A stretch of 64,000 nt of DNA from contig NZ_JAKJSC010000001.1 of NCBI RefSeq assembly GCF_029029525.1, forward strand, positions 1,834,987-1,898,986, written 5' to 3'. Source of the DNA: Labilibaculum sp. DW002 (GTDB lineage Bacteria; Bacteroidota; Bacteroidia; Bacteroidales; Marinifilaceae). This document shows positions 20,256-29,045 of this stretch, in pieces. Under the pieces are notes generated by a model. That model had not been told where the DNA came from, did not search any database, and worked only from the letters and a program-made list of their open reading frames with translations. Numbering within the stretch: position 1 is the first letter of the stretch; every line of letters starts with the position of its first letter. The translations under genes were made by a program, and so were the position numbers.

Positions 20256-20294
20256 TTAAAACCCGACAGTTTTTGATAATCTGCCGGGTTTTTA
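20256..20294 (-). terminator. Intrinsic terminator after ilvC
   Basis: Arms ACCCGACAG (20261-20269) and CTGCCGGGT (20281-20289), with one G-U pair in RNA, are flanked by AAA and TTT tracts. It lies 14 bp past the ilvC stop and separates the ilv and leu transcripts. Confidence 0.75.
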
Positions 20295-20302
20295 TGCTAT
20301 TT

Positions 20303-21349
20303 CTAGTTGTTTTCTGGTCTTAATTTACGAACCGCAGTTCCAGCTTGCCACATTTCGCTTTCGCGTAATTCTTCCAATTCAGCATCTAATTTCACTCGAT
20401 AATCATCCTGAGAGTTAGAGTCGATAGAACGTTGAGCTTCCTCACCTGCTGCTACGTTTTTGTATAGTTTTTCGAAAACTGGCTTAGTCGCATCACGGAA
20501 AGGCTTCCACCAATCAAGAGCACCACGCTGTGCAGTTGTAGACGTATTTGCATACATCCAGTCCATACCGTTCTCTGCTACAAGAGGCATCAAACTCTGA
20601 GTCAATTCCTCAACAGTCTCATTAAAAGCTTCAGATGGTGAGTGACCATTAGCACGCAATACATCGTACTGAGCTGCAAAAATTCCTTGGATACATCCCA
20701 TCAATGTTCCACGCTCGCCAGTAAGATCAGAATATACCTCACGCTTGAAAGTTGTTTCAAAAAGATATCCTGATCCTACACCGATTCCCAAAGCAACTAC
20801 ACGATCGAAAGCACGACCTGTTGCATCCTGGAAGATAGCGTATGATGAATTCAATCCACGTCCCTCAAGGAACATACGACGTAAACTTGTTCCAGATCCC
20901 TTAGGAGCAACAAGGATTACATCAACATCAGCTGGAGGAACAATACCAGTTCTTTCCTTATAAGTGATACCAAAACCGTGCGAGAAATATAGTGCCTTGC
21001 CTGGCTTCAAATATTTCTGAACAGTTGGCCAAACAGCTATCTGACCAGCATCTGACAATAAGTATTGGATAACAGTAGCTCTATCTAAAGCTTCTTCAAT
21101 CTCGAAAAGATCTTTACCTGGTGTCCAACCATCGGCTACAGCCTTATCCCATGTTTTAGAATTTTTACGCTGTCCAACAATTACGTTAAAACCATTATCT
21201 TTTAGGTTTAGTGACTGACCTGGACCTTGTACACCATAACCAATTACAGCAATGGTTTCGTCTTTCATTACCTCACGTGCTTTTTCCAATGAAAATTCTT
21301 CACGTGTTACTACTTGTTCTTCTGTTCCACCAAAATTTATTGTTGCCAT
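20303..21349 (-). CDS. ilvC: Ketol-acid reductoisomerase
   Basis: A 348-residue class I-size KARI with the Rossmann motif AVIGYGVQGPGQ, the VILVAPKGSGTSLR block and the metal-binding DLTGERGTLMG. A C-terminal tail follows. It converts acetolactate or acetohydroxybutyrate to the dihydroxy acids with NAD(P)H. VGQRKNSKTW follows the beta2 strand that sets cofactor preference, which I cannot predict. It is the last gene of the ilvDBNC unit, 82 bp after ilvN; a small hairpin (GATATG/CATATC near 21391-21407) lies in that gap. Confidence 0.96.
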   Translation of the reverse strand: MATINFGGTEEQVVTREEFSLEKAREVMKDETIAVIGYGVQGPGQSLNLKDNGFNVIVGQRKNSKTWDKAVADGWTPGKDLFEIEEALDRATVIQYLLSDAGQIAVWPTVQKYLKPGKALYFSHGFGITYKERTGIVPPADVDVILVAPKGSGTSLRRMFLEGRGLNSSYAIFQDATGRAFDRVVALGIGVGSGYLFETTFKREVYSDLTGERGTLMGCIQGIFAAQYDVLRANGHSPSEAFNETVEELTQSLMPLVAENGMDWMYANTSTTAQRGALDWWKPFRDATKPVFEKLYKNVAAGEEAQRSIDSNSQDDYRVKLDAELEELRESEMWQAGTAVRKLRPENN

Positions 21350-21431
21350 CTTTTTCTTGTTTTAGATATTGGATTTCTAGATTAGATTTTTGATATGACT
21401 TCCATATCAATTCCTTTCATCGAGACCTATA

Positions 21432-21947
21432 TTAATTAGATAATTCTTTTAGATAGGTTGTAAAGTCTTTCTGTAATGTCGAAACAGCTACACGACCCGA
21501 TCGTGCAAACTGTAAAACACCATACTGCTCTAACTCATGAAACAGTTCTTGATTTTCAGCCTTATATCCTACTCTCTCGATTACAAGAAAATCAGGGCTT
21601 ACAGTTAGAATTTTAGCCCCATTATTTCTGACTAAAGATTCCAAATTCCCATTCAACTTAGTTGAGTTAGCAATCTTAAACAAAGCCACTTCTTGATGAA
21701 CAATTTCTTCTGCTTCGAAATAGAGGGCTTTGAAAACACCAATAATCTTTTCAATTTGTAGCACCACATTCTCAACCTTACTCTCATCCATATAGGCTAC
21801 AATCGTATATCGAGAGACACCTTTTACTTCTGATTCCGAAACAGTTAAACTCTCTATATTGATTTTTCGTCTTGAGAAAACGATGGTTACCTCATTCAGT
21901 AGACCTATATTGTTCTCCGAAAAAACTGTTATTGTATATTCTTTCAT
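21432..21947 (-). CDS. ilvN: Acetolactate synthase small (regulatory) subunit
   Basis: A 171-residue ACT-domain protein (YTITVFSENNIGLLNEVTIV) with the usual C-terminal dimer domain. It binds valine and activates and feedback-inhibits the large subunit encoded 31 bp upstream. Length is typical for the long small-subunit class. Confidence 0.93.
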   Translation of the reverse strand: MKEYTITVFSENNIGLLNEVTIVFSRRKINIESLTVSESEVKGVSRYTIVAYMDESKVENVVLQIEKIIGVFKALYFEAEEIVHQEVALFKIANSTKLNGNLESLVRNNGAKILTVSPDFLVIERVGYKAENQELFHELEQYGVLQFARSGRVAVSTLQKDFTTYLKELSN

Positions 21948-21978
21948 CTTTTTAGATTTTTAACTGTTAAATAAGTAT

Positions 21979-23715
21979 TTATTCCAATCGCATATCCGAT
22001 ACCGAAGCTCCCGGAGCTATCATTGGCAATACGTTCGATTCTGTTTCTACAACAACTTCTAGGAAGTATGCATTTGGTGACTCCAACATTTCTTTGATAG
22101 CATCATCCAAATCTTCACGCTTACTTACTCTTTTTGCTTGTATACCGTAACCTTCAACAATCTTTACAAAATCTGGATTATCTAGTTTAGTACATGAAAA
22201 GCGCTGCTCGAAGAATAGATCTTGCCATTGTCTTACCATACCCAAAAATGAGTTGTTCAATACAATGGTTTTAACAGGCAAGTTGTATTGTCTAATCATA
22301 GCCAATTCTTGCAATGTCATTTGAAAACCACCATCTCCAGATATGGATACAACCTTAGCATCTTTATCTCCAATTTGAGCACCAATAGCTGCTGGCAAAG
22401 CAAATCCCATAGTTCCCAAACCACCAGAAGTAATCTGAGTATTTGGCTTTTTGAATCCATAGTATCGCGCTGTAGCCATTTGATTCTGTCCTACATCTGA
22501 GCACAAAACAGCTTCTCCATTCGTTTGCTCAGAAACAGTTCGAATTACTTCCGCCATATTAATTTTCTCATTATCAGAATAGGCTTGTTTCTTTATTACC
22601 TTATCAAATTCTAATTGGTAGAAGTCCTTAAAAGTCTTCATCCACACTTCTTTCGTCTCACCATTAACAACTTTATTCAAAGCAGTTAAAGCTTCTTTTG
22701 CATCTGCCAAAACTGGAACATCAACTTTTATATTTTTGTTATGCTCTGATCGATCTATATCGATATGAATAATCTTCGCTTGCTTAGCGTATTTAGCAGT
22801 ATTACCTGTTACTCTATCATCAAAACGCATACCCACTGCAATCAAAACATCACATTCATTGGTATTCATATTTGGACCATAATTTCCATGCATCCCTAAC
22901 ATACCTGTATAAAGTGGGTGGTCAGTTGGGAAACATGATAAACCTAAAAGTGTACACGCTACTGGAGTCTGAGTTTTCTCAACAAATTCCATCAACTCTT
23001 TCTCAGCTCCTGATAAAAGGATTCCCTGACCAGCAAGTAATAAAGGTTTCTTCGCCCCATTGATCAATGCTGCTGCTGCTTCAACTTGACTCATGTCCAA
23101 TTCCGGCATTGGCTGATATGAACGAACAGTCTCGCATTTCTTATACTTGTAATCAGTCGTAGCAATCTGAGCATCTTTTGTGATATCAATCAATACTGGT
23201 CCTGGACGACCTGAACGAGCGATATAAAATGCCTTTGCCATAACCTCCGCAATCTCTTCAACTTTGGTTACTTGGAAATTCCATTTAGTGACTGGCATTG
23301 ACAAACCAATCATGTTCGTTTCCTGAAAAGCATCCGATCCTAGAAAGCCACTGGCAACCTGTCCCGTAATAATTACAAGTGGGGTTGAATCGAGGTAAGC
23401 ATCAGCCAATCCGGTTAGTACATTTGTTGCTCCAGGACCCGAAGTTGTGAAACAAACACCTGGCTTCTTACTAATTCGTGCATAAGCTTGAGCCGCATGA
23501 GTTGCCCCTTGCTCGTGACGAGCCTGGTAATGCATTAACTTATCTTGATGATCGTATAAGGCATCATAAACTGGCATAATTGCACCACCAGTATATCCGA
23601 ATATGCTATCTACTTGTTCCTCAATTAAGCTTCGAACCAATATCTCTGCTCCTGATAAATGTTCTGCGTTCTTACACATGGTATCTGTATTTTGAGTTTT
23701 TGTTGCTGCTTCCAT
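21979..23715 (-). CDS. ilvB: Acetolactate synthase large (catalytic) subunit
   Basis: A 578-residue ThDP enzyme. Seen: FGYTGGAIMPVYDAL, the catalytic Glu in ARHEQGATHAAQAYAR, TSGPGATN, and the ThDP/Mg motif GDGGFQMTLQEL with VLNNSFLGMVRQWQ. It forms acetolactate from two pyruvates (Val, Leu) or acetohydroxybutyrate from pyruvate and 2-oxobutyrate (Ile). It follows ilvD after a 160-bp gap holding a degenerate repeat element, and precedes ilvN by 31 bp. Confidence 0.96.
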   Translation of the reverse strand: MEAATKTQNTDTMCKNAEHLSGAEILVRSLIEEQVDSIFGYTGGAIMPVYDALYDHQDKLMHYQARHEQGATHAAQAYARISKKPGVCFTTSGPGATNVLTGLADAYLDSTPLVIITGQVASGFLGSDAFQETNMIGLSMPVTKWNFQVTKVEEIAEVMAKAFYIARSGRPGPVLIDITKDAQIATTDYKYKKCETVRSYQPMPELDMSQVEAAAALINGAKKPLLLAGQGILLSGAEKELMEFVEKTQTPVACTLLGLSCFPTDHPLYTGMLGMHGNYGPNMNTNECDVLIAVGMRFDDRVTGNTAKYAKQAKIIHIDIDRSEHNKNIKVDVPVLADAKEALTALNKVVNGETKEVWMKTFKDFYQLEFDKVIKKQAYSDNEKINMAEVIRTVSEQTNGEAVLCSDVGQNQMATARYYGFKKPNTQITSGGLGTMGFALPAAIGAQIGDKDAKVVSISGDGGFQMTLQELAMIRQYNLPVKTIVLNNSFLGMVRQWQDLFFEQRFSCTKLDNPDFVKIVEGYGIQAKRVSKREDLDDAIKEMLESPNAYFLEVVVETESNVLPMIAPGASVSDMRLE

Positions 23716-23765
23716 AGTGTTTGTTTTTAAGTCTTATCAACAGTAAAAAAAAGATTCAACTAATA

Positions 23766-23823
23766 GCACCCCTCTGTCCTATCGGCTCCACGAAAGCTTT
23801 CGGGATCCCCTAAAAAGAGAGAG
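23766..23823. repeat. Degenerate copy of an intergenic repeat in the ilvD-ilvB gap
   Basis: CCTCTGTCCTATCGG (23771-23785) is identical to 36417-36431, and both are followed by CCCCTAAAAAG. An internal inverted pair CGAAAG/CTTTCG lies between. It appears to be a dispersed element family, here within a coding operon. Confidence 0.5.
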
Positions 23824-23875
23824 AGAGCTTGATGCCTTTGGTTTTACCTTTATCTTTTTACCATTTACCTTTAAC

Positions 23876-25711
23876 TTATAATTCTCTAATAGCTCCTTTA
23901 TCTGCTGATGATACAAATCTAGCGTAAGCTTGAAGTGCTTTCGATACGACTCTTCCTCTTCCTCGTGGAACAAAAGCTTCGTCTCCAAATTCTTCTTCTT
24001 CTTGTCTTCTCTTGGCTAATTCTTCATCAGAAATAGTAACATTTATGCTTCTGTTCGGGATACTAATTTCTATTTCATCTCCTTCTTTAATCAATGCGAT
24101 GGCCCCTCCTGCTGAAGCTTCTGGCGACACATGGCCAATAGATAAACCTGAAGTTCCTCCTGAAAATCGACCATCGGTAATCAATGCACATTTGGCTCCC
24201 AATCCCATGGCTTTCAGGTAAGAGGTTGGATAAAGCATCTCCTGCATTCCCGGTCCTCCTGATGGACCTTCGAACTTGATAACAACCACATCACCAACAT
24301 TCACTTGTTTCGTTAGAATCGCTTCGCAAGCATCGCGCTGAGAATGATAAACTTTAGCTTTCCCTTTGAAGTTGAAAACCTCTTCGGCTACCCCAGCTGT
24401 TTTTACAACGCAACCGTCAGGAGCAATATTTCCAAAGAGAACTGCCAAACCACCATCCTGGGTGTAAGCATTTGCCATGTTTCGAATACAACCTTTTTCT
24501 CTATCCTTATCAACCTCAACAAAAGCTGCATCTTGAGAAGCGAATGTTAGGTTTCTTCCGCTTCTTCCTGGAGCTGAATGATAAATTTCTTTTGCTTTAT
24601 CTGTTACTTTATCAGAAACTAAATCGTTTAATTCTAAAGCTTCTTTCAGGTTGGTAGCATCTACTCTATACACATCGGTATTCAAAAGATTACCTCTGTT
24701 CAATTCTCCTAGAATACTCATGATACCTCCTGCACGGTTTACATCTTCGATATAATAGTCAGCTGAATTTGGTGCTACTTTGCATAGGTTAGGCGTTTTT
24801 CGCGATAGCTCATCCATATCTTTCATCGTGAAATCTAGCTCAGCTTCGTGTGCAATAGCTAAAAGGTGAAGTACTGTATTGGTTGAACCTCCCATTGCGA
24901 TATCCAATGTCATGGCATTTTTGAAAGCATCGAGAGTAGCAACCGATCTTGGTAAAACTGAAGCATCGCCCTGCTTGTAATAAGCATCTGTTATCTTCAC
25001 GATACAATCGGCAGCATCCATGAACAAATCCTTACGCAACCTGTGAGTGGCTAATAAAGTTCCATTTCCTGGTAAGGCTAAACCCAAAGCTTCGTTCAAG
25101 CAATTCATTGAGTTAGCTGTGAACATTCCCGAACAAGATCCACAAGTCGGGCAAGCCGATTCTTCAATCTCCTGAAGACGCTCATCGCTTATGCTATCAT
25201 CACCAGCTTTTACCATGGCATCAACCAGGTCAAGCTTTTCACCTTTCGATTCACCAGCCTCCATTGGTCCACCTGATACAAAAACCGTAGGGATATTCAA
25301 TCGCATCGCTGCCATCATCATCCCCGGTGTAATCTTGTCACAATTCGAAATGCAAATCATCGCATCAACCTTGTGTGCGTTGCATACATACTCCACACTA
25401 TCTGCAATTACCTCACGAGATGGCAACGAGTAAAGCATCCCATCGTGTCCCATTGCGATACCATCGTCAATGGCAATGGTATTGAATTCTGCAGCAAAAT
25501 AGCCCGATTTCTCTATCTCTTTTTTCACCATTTGTCCAACGTTTTGCAAGTGTGCATGACCTGGAACAAACTGGGAGAATGAATTTACAATAGCAATCAC
25601 TGGCTTTCCGAACATGTCTTCTTTCATGCCATTAGCACGCCATAGGCTTCTGGCTCCTGCCATCATTCGGCCTTCTGTGGTTTGGCTGCTGCGTAATTGA
25701 TTTTTATACAT
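23876..25711 (-). CDS. ilvD: Dihydroxy-acid dehydratase
   Basis: The start [15 protein letters not shown] at 25711 is chosen over an ATG 66 nt upstream that would overlap the attenuator terminator; 611 residues, close to E. coli IlvD. Fe-S ligands are seen in [10 protein letters not shown] and [11 protein letters not shown]. Other hallmarks are [23 protein letters not shown] and [21 protein letters not shown]. It dehydrates dihydroxy acids to the 2-oxoacids of Val and Ile. It is the first structural gene of the ilv operon, preceded by two leader-peptide/terminator modules. Confidence 0.96.
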   Translation of the reverse strand: MYKNQLRSSQTTEGRMMAGARSLWRANGMKEDMFGKPVIAIVNSFSQFVPGHAHLQNVGQMVKKEIEKSGYFAAEFNTIAIDDGIAMGHDGMLYSLPSREVIADSVEYVCNAHKVDAMICISNCDKITPGMMMAAMRLNIPTVFVSGGPMEAGESKGEKLDLVDAMVKAGDDSISDERLQEIEESACPTCGSCSGMFTANSMNCLNEALGLALPGNGTLLATHRLRKDLFMDAADCIVKITDAYYKQGDASVLPRSVATLDAFKNAMTLDIAMGGSTNTVLHLLAIAHEAELDFTMKDMDELSRKTPNLCKVAPNSADYYIEDVNRAGGIMSILGELNRGNLLNTDVYRVDATNLKEALELNDLVSDKVTDKAKEIYHSAPGRSGRNLTFASQDAAFVEVDKDREKGCIRNMANAYTQDGGLAVLFGNIAPDGCVVKTAGVAEEVFNFKGKAKVYHSQRDACEAILTKQVNVGDVVVIKFEGPSGGPGMQEMLYPTSYLKAMGLGAKCALITDGRFSGGTSGLSIGHVSPEASAGGAIALIKEGDEIEISIPNRSINVTISDEELAKRRQEEEEFGDEAFVPRGRGRVVSKALQAYARFVSSADKGAIREL

Positions 25712-25775
25712 TTTGGTTAATATTTTATGGTTGTTTTTTCTTTTTATCTTGATAGTTGCTTGTAAAAACTGGAGC

Positions 25776-25807
25776 AAAAAAAACGCTCTTCCGTTTCGGG
25801 AAGAGCG
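25776..25807 (-). terminator. Second attenuator terminator before ilvD
   Basis: Arms CGCTCTTCC (25784-25792) and GGAAGAGCG (25799-25807), loop GTTTCG, with eight T on the minus strand. It resembles the upstream terminator at 25933-25965 in stem and has the same loop. It lies 65 bp before the ilvD ATG. Confidence 0.85.
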
Positions 25808-25829
25808 CTCATAATTTCGTTAGTTCGAA

Positions 25830-25919
25830 TTATTGTGTGTGCATGCCTTCCCTCATCCTCATTCTAATAATGACGATGTTAATAATAATGACGATAATGA
25901 CTAGCTTAACTGATACCAT
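25830..25919 (-). CDS. Second Ile/Val-rich leader peptide before ilvD
   Basis: A 29-residue frame from ATG 25919 to TAA. Fourteen residues are Val, Ile or Leu, in the run VKLVIIVIIINIVIIR. Its core (VIIINIVIIR) aligns with VIIINVIIRV of the leader at 25991-26074, and both are followed by similar terminators, so the module has duplicated. It should act as an attenuation sensor for Ile and Val tRNA charging. No function is expected for the peptide itself. Confidence 0.78.
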   Translation of the reverse strand: MVSVKLVIIVIIINIVIIRMRMREGMHTQ

Positions 25920-25932
25920 AATAATCTGATCT

Positions 25933-25965
25933 AAAAAAAAGCCTCTTCGTTTCGGAAGAGGCTTT
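25933..25965 (-). terminator. First attenuator terminator before ilvD
   Basis: Arms GCCTCTTC (25941-25948) and GAAGAGGC (25955-25962), loop GTTTCG, flanked by AAA/TTT, with eight T on the minus strand. It lies between the two leader peptides, so it can stop transcription before the second module. Confidence 0.85.
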
Positions 25966-25990
25966 GAATATTTTGTAAAACTTGTTTCGT

Positions 25991-26074
25991 TTAATCCAAT
26001 ATGCTCAACCTCGATTCGTGTCCAATTAGGACGCGAATAATGACGTTAATAATAATGACTGATGTCAATTGCAT
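25991..26074 (-). CDS. First Ile/Val/Leu-rich leader peptide before ilvD
   Basis: A 27-residue frame from ATG 26074 to TAA. Fourteen residues are branched-chain: seven Ile, three Val, four Leu, mostly in SVIIINVIIRVLIG and the tail LSILD. A terminator begins 26 bp after the stop. Together they form a classic amino-acid attenuator for the ilvDBNC operon. It contains Leu codons throughout, while the second leader has only one, which may give the two modules different sensing ranges. Support is composition, position and the duplicated copy. Confidence 0.8.
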   Translation of the reverse strand: MQLTSVIIINVIIRVLIGHESRLSILD

Positions 26075-26181
26075 ATTGTTTTTTATTTTTGGATTTCTAA
26101 TTGAAATCCTATTGTTTTAATCTTGTCAACGAACCTTTACAATCTCTCTTTCGATCTGATTACGTTGACAAATCTATGCGA

Positions 26182-26214
26182 CAAATATATGTGATAAAAT
26201 CTTTTATTTCCAAA
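26182..26214 (-). promoter_or_regulatory. Putative promoter of the ilv operon leader
   Basis: On the minus strand TTTG (26214-26211) is followed after 21 nt by TATATTTG (26189-26182), an exact TAnnTTTG match. A second candidate -7, TAGATTTG, lies at 26176-26169. Initiation just downstream would give about a 100-nt leader before the first leader peptide. Confidence 0.55.
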
Positions 26215-26475
26215 TTCTACGATTCCCAATGGCTTTTTTCAATCTACAAACAGTCTAAATAAAGATTGTAAGTATCTGATCTTTAGGTGTTTTTATTTTA
26301 AAAACTTTAATGACATAATGTAATTTTCAATTCAGAAAAACACACTCAATTTTCATTAAAAAAAACTATGCAAAGCATTGCGGAAACAATACTTTCATTC
26401 AAATCTAGCTACTCTAAATCAAATCACGATAAAAAGGAGGATTTTTTTTCTGATTTAATTAAGGAATTGGATAAT

Positions 26476-26515
26476 AAAAAAAGAGGTAATCGACATTTTT
26501 CATATCCTTACCTCT
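26476..26515 (-). terminator. Intrinsic terminator after the YtxH/holin cluster
   Basis: Arms AGAGGTAA (26482-26489) and TTACCTCT (26508-26515) with a T7 tail on the minus strand. It lies 64 bp past the stop of the 26579-26815 gene. Confidence 0.7.
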
Positions 26516-26578
26516 ATTCTTTTTTTAATAAAATTCTTATTCTGTATTTCACAATTCTTAAGACTAGTTCTCGTCCTC

Positions 26579-26815
26579 TCAAACTTCTGTTTTTATCTCC
26601 TCTTTGGTCATTTCTGAATTGTTTTTTTTCCAAATCAATCGGCTAATAAATTTTCCTAGCCATGTACCAACACTATCCTTAACTATATTTTCAAGTCGAT
26701 AACTTTCTCTGGTATTTCTGTAAAAATATTTCAATTTATACACAACCAACTCCTTTTCAAGATATAAACGATACCTCTCTCTTTCCATATCTTTTAGTGA
26801 ATAAAAACGTCTCAT
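26579..26815 (-). CDS. Small basic protein of unknown function
   Basis: A 78-residue charged protein (MRRFYSLKDMERERYRLYLE) with no signal peptide or membrane segment. A basic amphipathic middle (KLKYFYRNTRESYRLENIVK) precedes a WLGKFISRLIWKK segment. I do not recognise a family. It is the third gene after YtxH and holin-X-like genes, and a terminator follows, so it is probably the last gene of that operon and related to the envelope. Confidence 0.6.
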   Translation of the reverse strand: MRRFYSLKDMERERYRLYLEKELVVYKLKYFYRNTRESYRLENIVKDSVGTWLGKFISRLIWKKNNSEMTKEEIKTEV

Positions 26816-26909
26816 CTGCTATCTTCCTTTATTACAAGAACTTATAAATGTGAACCTACTTAATAAAAATGCATTCGATAGATTTAGGATCCAACCAATA
26901 AAACCAGTT

Positions 26910-27272
26910 TCAATCGTCCTTTTTATTTTCATCCAATAATAAAAATCGTTGGAAATATTTAATCATTGGACGCTCGATTAAAGGTCTTCTGAGTAAATAA
27001 ATGAATAATAACAGAAACAAATAAAATAAAGCCACACACAAATAACCTCCAACACTATTTTCTAAAATACTGTTTAGCCATATTGACGCAGCAAAACCCA
27101 ACAGAATCAGCACAAGCATTAGTAATACGAAAAATATAGCTGCAAATGTAATTGCAATAACTAATCGCATTAATTTTTCGAAACCTGCAAACTTGTAATA
27201 GTCCACATTAGAATCGAAATACTCAATCAATAATTCCTTTAATTGTGAAAACTGTTCCGTAATTTTTTCCAA
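26910..27272 (-). CDS. Holin-X/phage-holin-like membrane protein
   Basis: About 120 residues with two long hydrophobic segments (LVIAITFAAIFFVLLMLVLI and GYLCVALFYLFLLLFIYLL), a charged N-terminus and a basic C-terminus. This fits the putative Actinobacterial holin-X / phage-holin family that commonly follows YtxH genes in Bacteroidota. The start appears to be TTG at 27272; no ATG lies between it and an upstream in-frame stop. There is no lysis gene nearby, so a stress or envelope role is more likely than phage lysis. Confidence 0.7.
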   Translation of the reverse strand: MEKITEQFSQLKELLIEYFDSNVDYYKFAGFEKLMRLVIAITFAAIFFVLLMLVLILLGFAASIWLNSILENSVGGYLCVALFYLFLLLFIYLLRRPLIERPMIKYFQRFLLLDENKKDD

Positions 27273-27338
27273 TACTTTCGGCTTTAGTAAACTGATATTT
27301 AATAATCTTACCTAATGATTGATAAACAAAAAAGAAAG

Positions 27339-27605
27339 TTATACCAATTCCTCTTCTTCCTTCTCTACTTTTCTGAACTCCTCTAACTTCTTCTCTAACT
27401 CAACAATAAATTCGTCCATCTTTTTCCGCATTTTCGTAACACTCTTGTCAAAGGCAACATCCAATTCATCCATTTTTTCTTTGGCTTTCGTTCTCACCTT
27501 TTTACGAGTTACTTCTCCTTTATCAGGAGCATACATTACCCCTAATCCAACACCAATAGCACAGCCCGCTAGCAAGCCTGCAATAATTCCTCCTGTACTT
27601 GACAT
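27339..27605 (-). CDS. YtxH domain-containing protein
   Basis: An 88-residue protein. The N-terminal glycine-rich membrane segment (IIAGLLAGCAIGVGLGVMYAPDKG) is the YtxH hallmark, followed by a basic, then acidic coiled-coil tail (EKKLEEFRKVEKEEEELV). YtxH proteins are small stress-associated membrane proteins of unclear mechanism. It is the first gene of a three-gene unit with the holin-like and small basic proteins. Confidence 0.85.
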   Translation of the reverse strand: MSSTGGIIAGLLAGCAIGVGLGVMYAPDKGEVTRKKVRTKAKEKMDELDVAFDKSVTKMRKKMDEFIVELEKKLEEFRKVEKEEEELV

Positions 27606-27734
27606 AGCATATAATTTTTAAATGAAACAATAAAATAAGAGTATAATAATCTGAAGTGTAATACTTTATATCAAGTTAAGAAATTTATGAGCACGAGTCA
27701 ATTTTTTTCCTGAGCAATCCATCACTTTTTGACT

Positions 27735-27770
27735 AAAAAAAAGTGCCAATATCACAATGATATTGGCGCT
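27735..27770 (-). terminator. Intrinsic terminator after the 27829-28371 gene
   Basis: A ten-base perfect stem GCCAATATCA / TGATATTGGC (27745-27754, 27758-27767), with an eight-T tail on the minus strand. Confidence 0.85.
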
Positions 27771-27828
27771 CATAGAATTCGTTTTATTAGTATAAAAAAT
27801 AAGCTTCGTTTAAATAGATCTTCCCTTT

Positions 27829-28371
27829 TTAATTATTTAACAGACATACCTTAGTGGCATGAACACAAATACTGTTAATATAATTCTTACCACTATCTGC
27901 CATTATTTTTCTGAGCTTAGCAATGTCCTTTTTTACGATTTCAACATCGGCTCCAGTTTCAATCTTGTTGTTTACCCAAGGCTTATCTTTACAAGGTGAC
28001 TGATCGATATGGCAAAGTAAGGTTCCTTCTTTTTCCATTCTATCAATGTATGCTTTTTTGATACGCTTTACTTCCACTATTCCTTGAACAGAAACCAATT
28101 GCTTTTTCAGCTCTGAATCGAAACTATCTTTTGGATTGTTGGGTACAATTTTAAGAATTGCACCACTAGGCGATTTCAATTTCATTTTTTGACCATCAAC
28201 TCCGCACATATGCACAACCAAACCAATAACTTCAACCTTTTTGCCAACTAAACTATCAGCTTTTGCCACTAATTGATCAATTGAAAAACTAAGATATTCT
28301 GCACTTGCTTGTGCCTTTGCACCAATCGAAATTACCAAGAACAGAATTAAAAAGAAAATGTTCTTTTTCAT
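27829..28371 (-). CDS. Exported protein with probable OB-fold, unknown function
   Basis: A 180-residue protein with signal peptide MKKNIFFLILFLVISIGAKA. The central part (LVGKKVEVIGLVVHMCGVDG, then KLKSPSGAILKIVPNN, then VSVQGIVEVKRI) reads like an OB-fold beta-barrel. Cysteines occur at MCGVDG, LLCHIDQSPC and NSICVHATKVC, suggesting disulfides or a metal site. The gene starts 6 bp after the NifX-like gene, so they are cotranscribed. It may bind or shuttle a metal; this is inference, and I do not know a named family. Confidence 0.65.
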   Translation of the reverse strand: MKKNIFFLILFLVISIGAKAQASAEYLSFSIDQLVAKADSLVGKKVEVIGLVVHMCGVDGQKMKLKSPSGAILKIVPNNPKDSFDSELKKQLVSVQGIVEVKRIKKAYIDRMEKEGTLLCHIDQSPCKDKPWVNNKIETGADVEIVKKDIAKLRKIMADSGKNYINSICVHATKVCLLNN

Positions 28372-28377
28372 ACTATT

Positions 28378-28749
28378 TTAATGATTACAGGTATGACCTT
28401 CTCCGTGTGTATGACTGCAAGATGAACCACTATCGCTTACTTGTCCTTCGATAAACAATTTTACAACCTCTTCGGTAGTTCCTGAACATCCACGTATTAC
28501 TTCAATTCCATTTCTGTTTAGAACATTGATCGCTCCATTTCCAATTCCGCCTGCAAGCATAATTTTTACGCCCGCCTCAGCTAAAACTGATGCAATATTC
28601 GACTTGCAACCACAACCTTGTGGTGAGTCCATTCTTTCTGTTGCAACAATTTCATTCTTTTCTGAGATTGTATAAAGATTGTAAAATTCGCAATGACCAA
28701 AATGACCATCGATTTGATTACTGCTTGTTACTGGTACTGCTATTTTCAT
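28378..28749 (-). CDS. NifX/NifB-type dinitrogenase iron-molybdenum cofactor family protein
   Basis: A 123-residue protein with the family fold (MKIAVPVTSSNQIDGHFGHC at the N-terminus, then MLAGGIGNGAINVL). The HFGHC motif and a GCGCKS segment are likely metal or cofactor contacts. The tail CSHTHGEGHTCNH is rich in Cys and His and may bind metal. Relatives outside nitrogen fixation (MTH1175-like) are widespread and of unknown role. No nif genes are in the window, so a nitrogenase role is not suggested. Confidence 0.85.
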   Translation of the reverse strand: MKIAVPVTSSNQIDGHFGHCEFYNLYTISEKNEIVATERMDSPQGCGCKSNIASVLAEAGVKIMLAGGIGNGAINVLNRNGIEVIRGCSGTTEEVVKLFIEGQVSDSGSSCSHTHGEGHTCNH

Positions 28750-28977
28750 TTTACTTATATTTTTATTTTGAATAATCCACCAATTGCTATCGAGAATATT
28801 CTCACAAAACTACAAAAGGATAATCCATTAACAAAAATTCCTGGTGATCATTTTAAATAGAATTCTCAAGTATAAATTGTGTCTAATTCTTTTTACTAAT
28901 TGCTTTTATTAGGTAACCTTCTTTAATTAGAACATCTTTCATTAAAAGTTGATAGGAGAATTCAATCTAGTTAGCTT

Positions 28978-29025
28978 AAAAAAATGAAGCCTTAAAAATT
29001 TCCTGTTGACAAAATTTAAGGCTTC
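28978..29025 (-). terminator. Intrinsic terminator after the 29046-29564 gene
   Basis: Arms GAAGCCTTAAA (28985-28995) and TTTAAGGCTTC (29015-29025), with a T-rich tail on the minus strand. The 230 bp between here and 28749 contain no gene I can see. Confidence 0.8.
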
Positions 29026-29045
29026 TATTATACTTTTTAGAGAAA

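Noticed and set aside
26368-26646. 92-codon frame on the plus strand
   Set aside because: It overlaps the minus-strand terminator at 26476-26515 and the end of the 26579-26815 gene; its composition is lysine/serine-rich AT noise.
26910-27272. Prophage lysis holin
   Set aside because: No endolysin or phage gene nearby; it sits in the usual YtxH-linked stress/envelope cluster.
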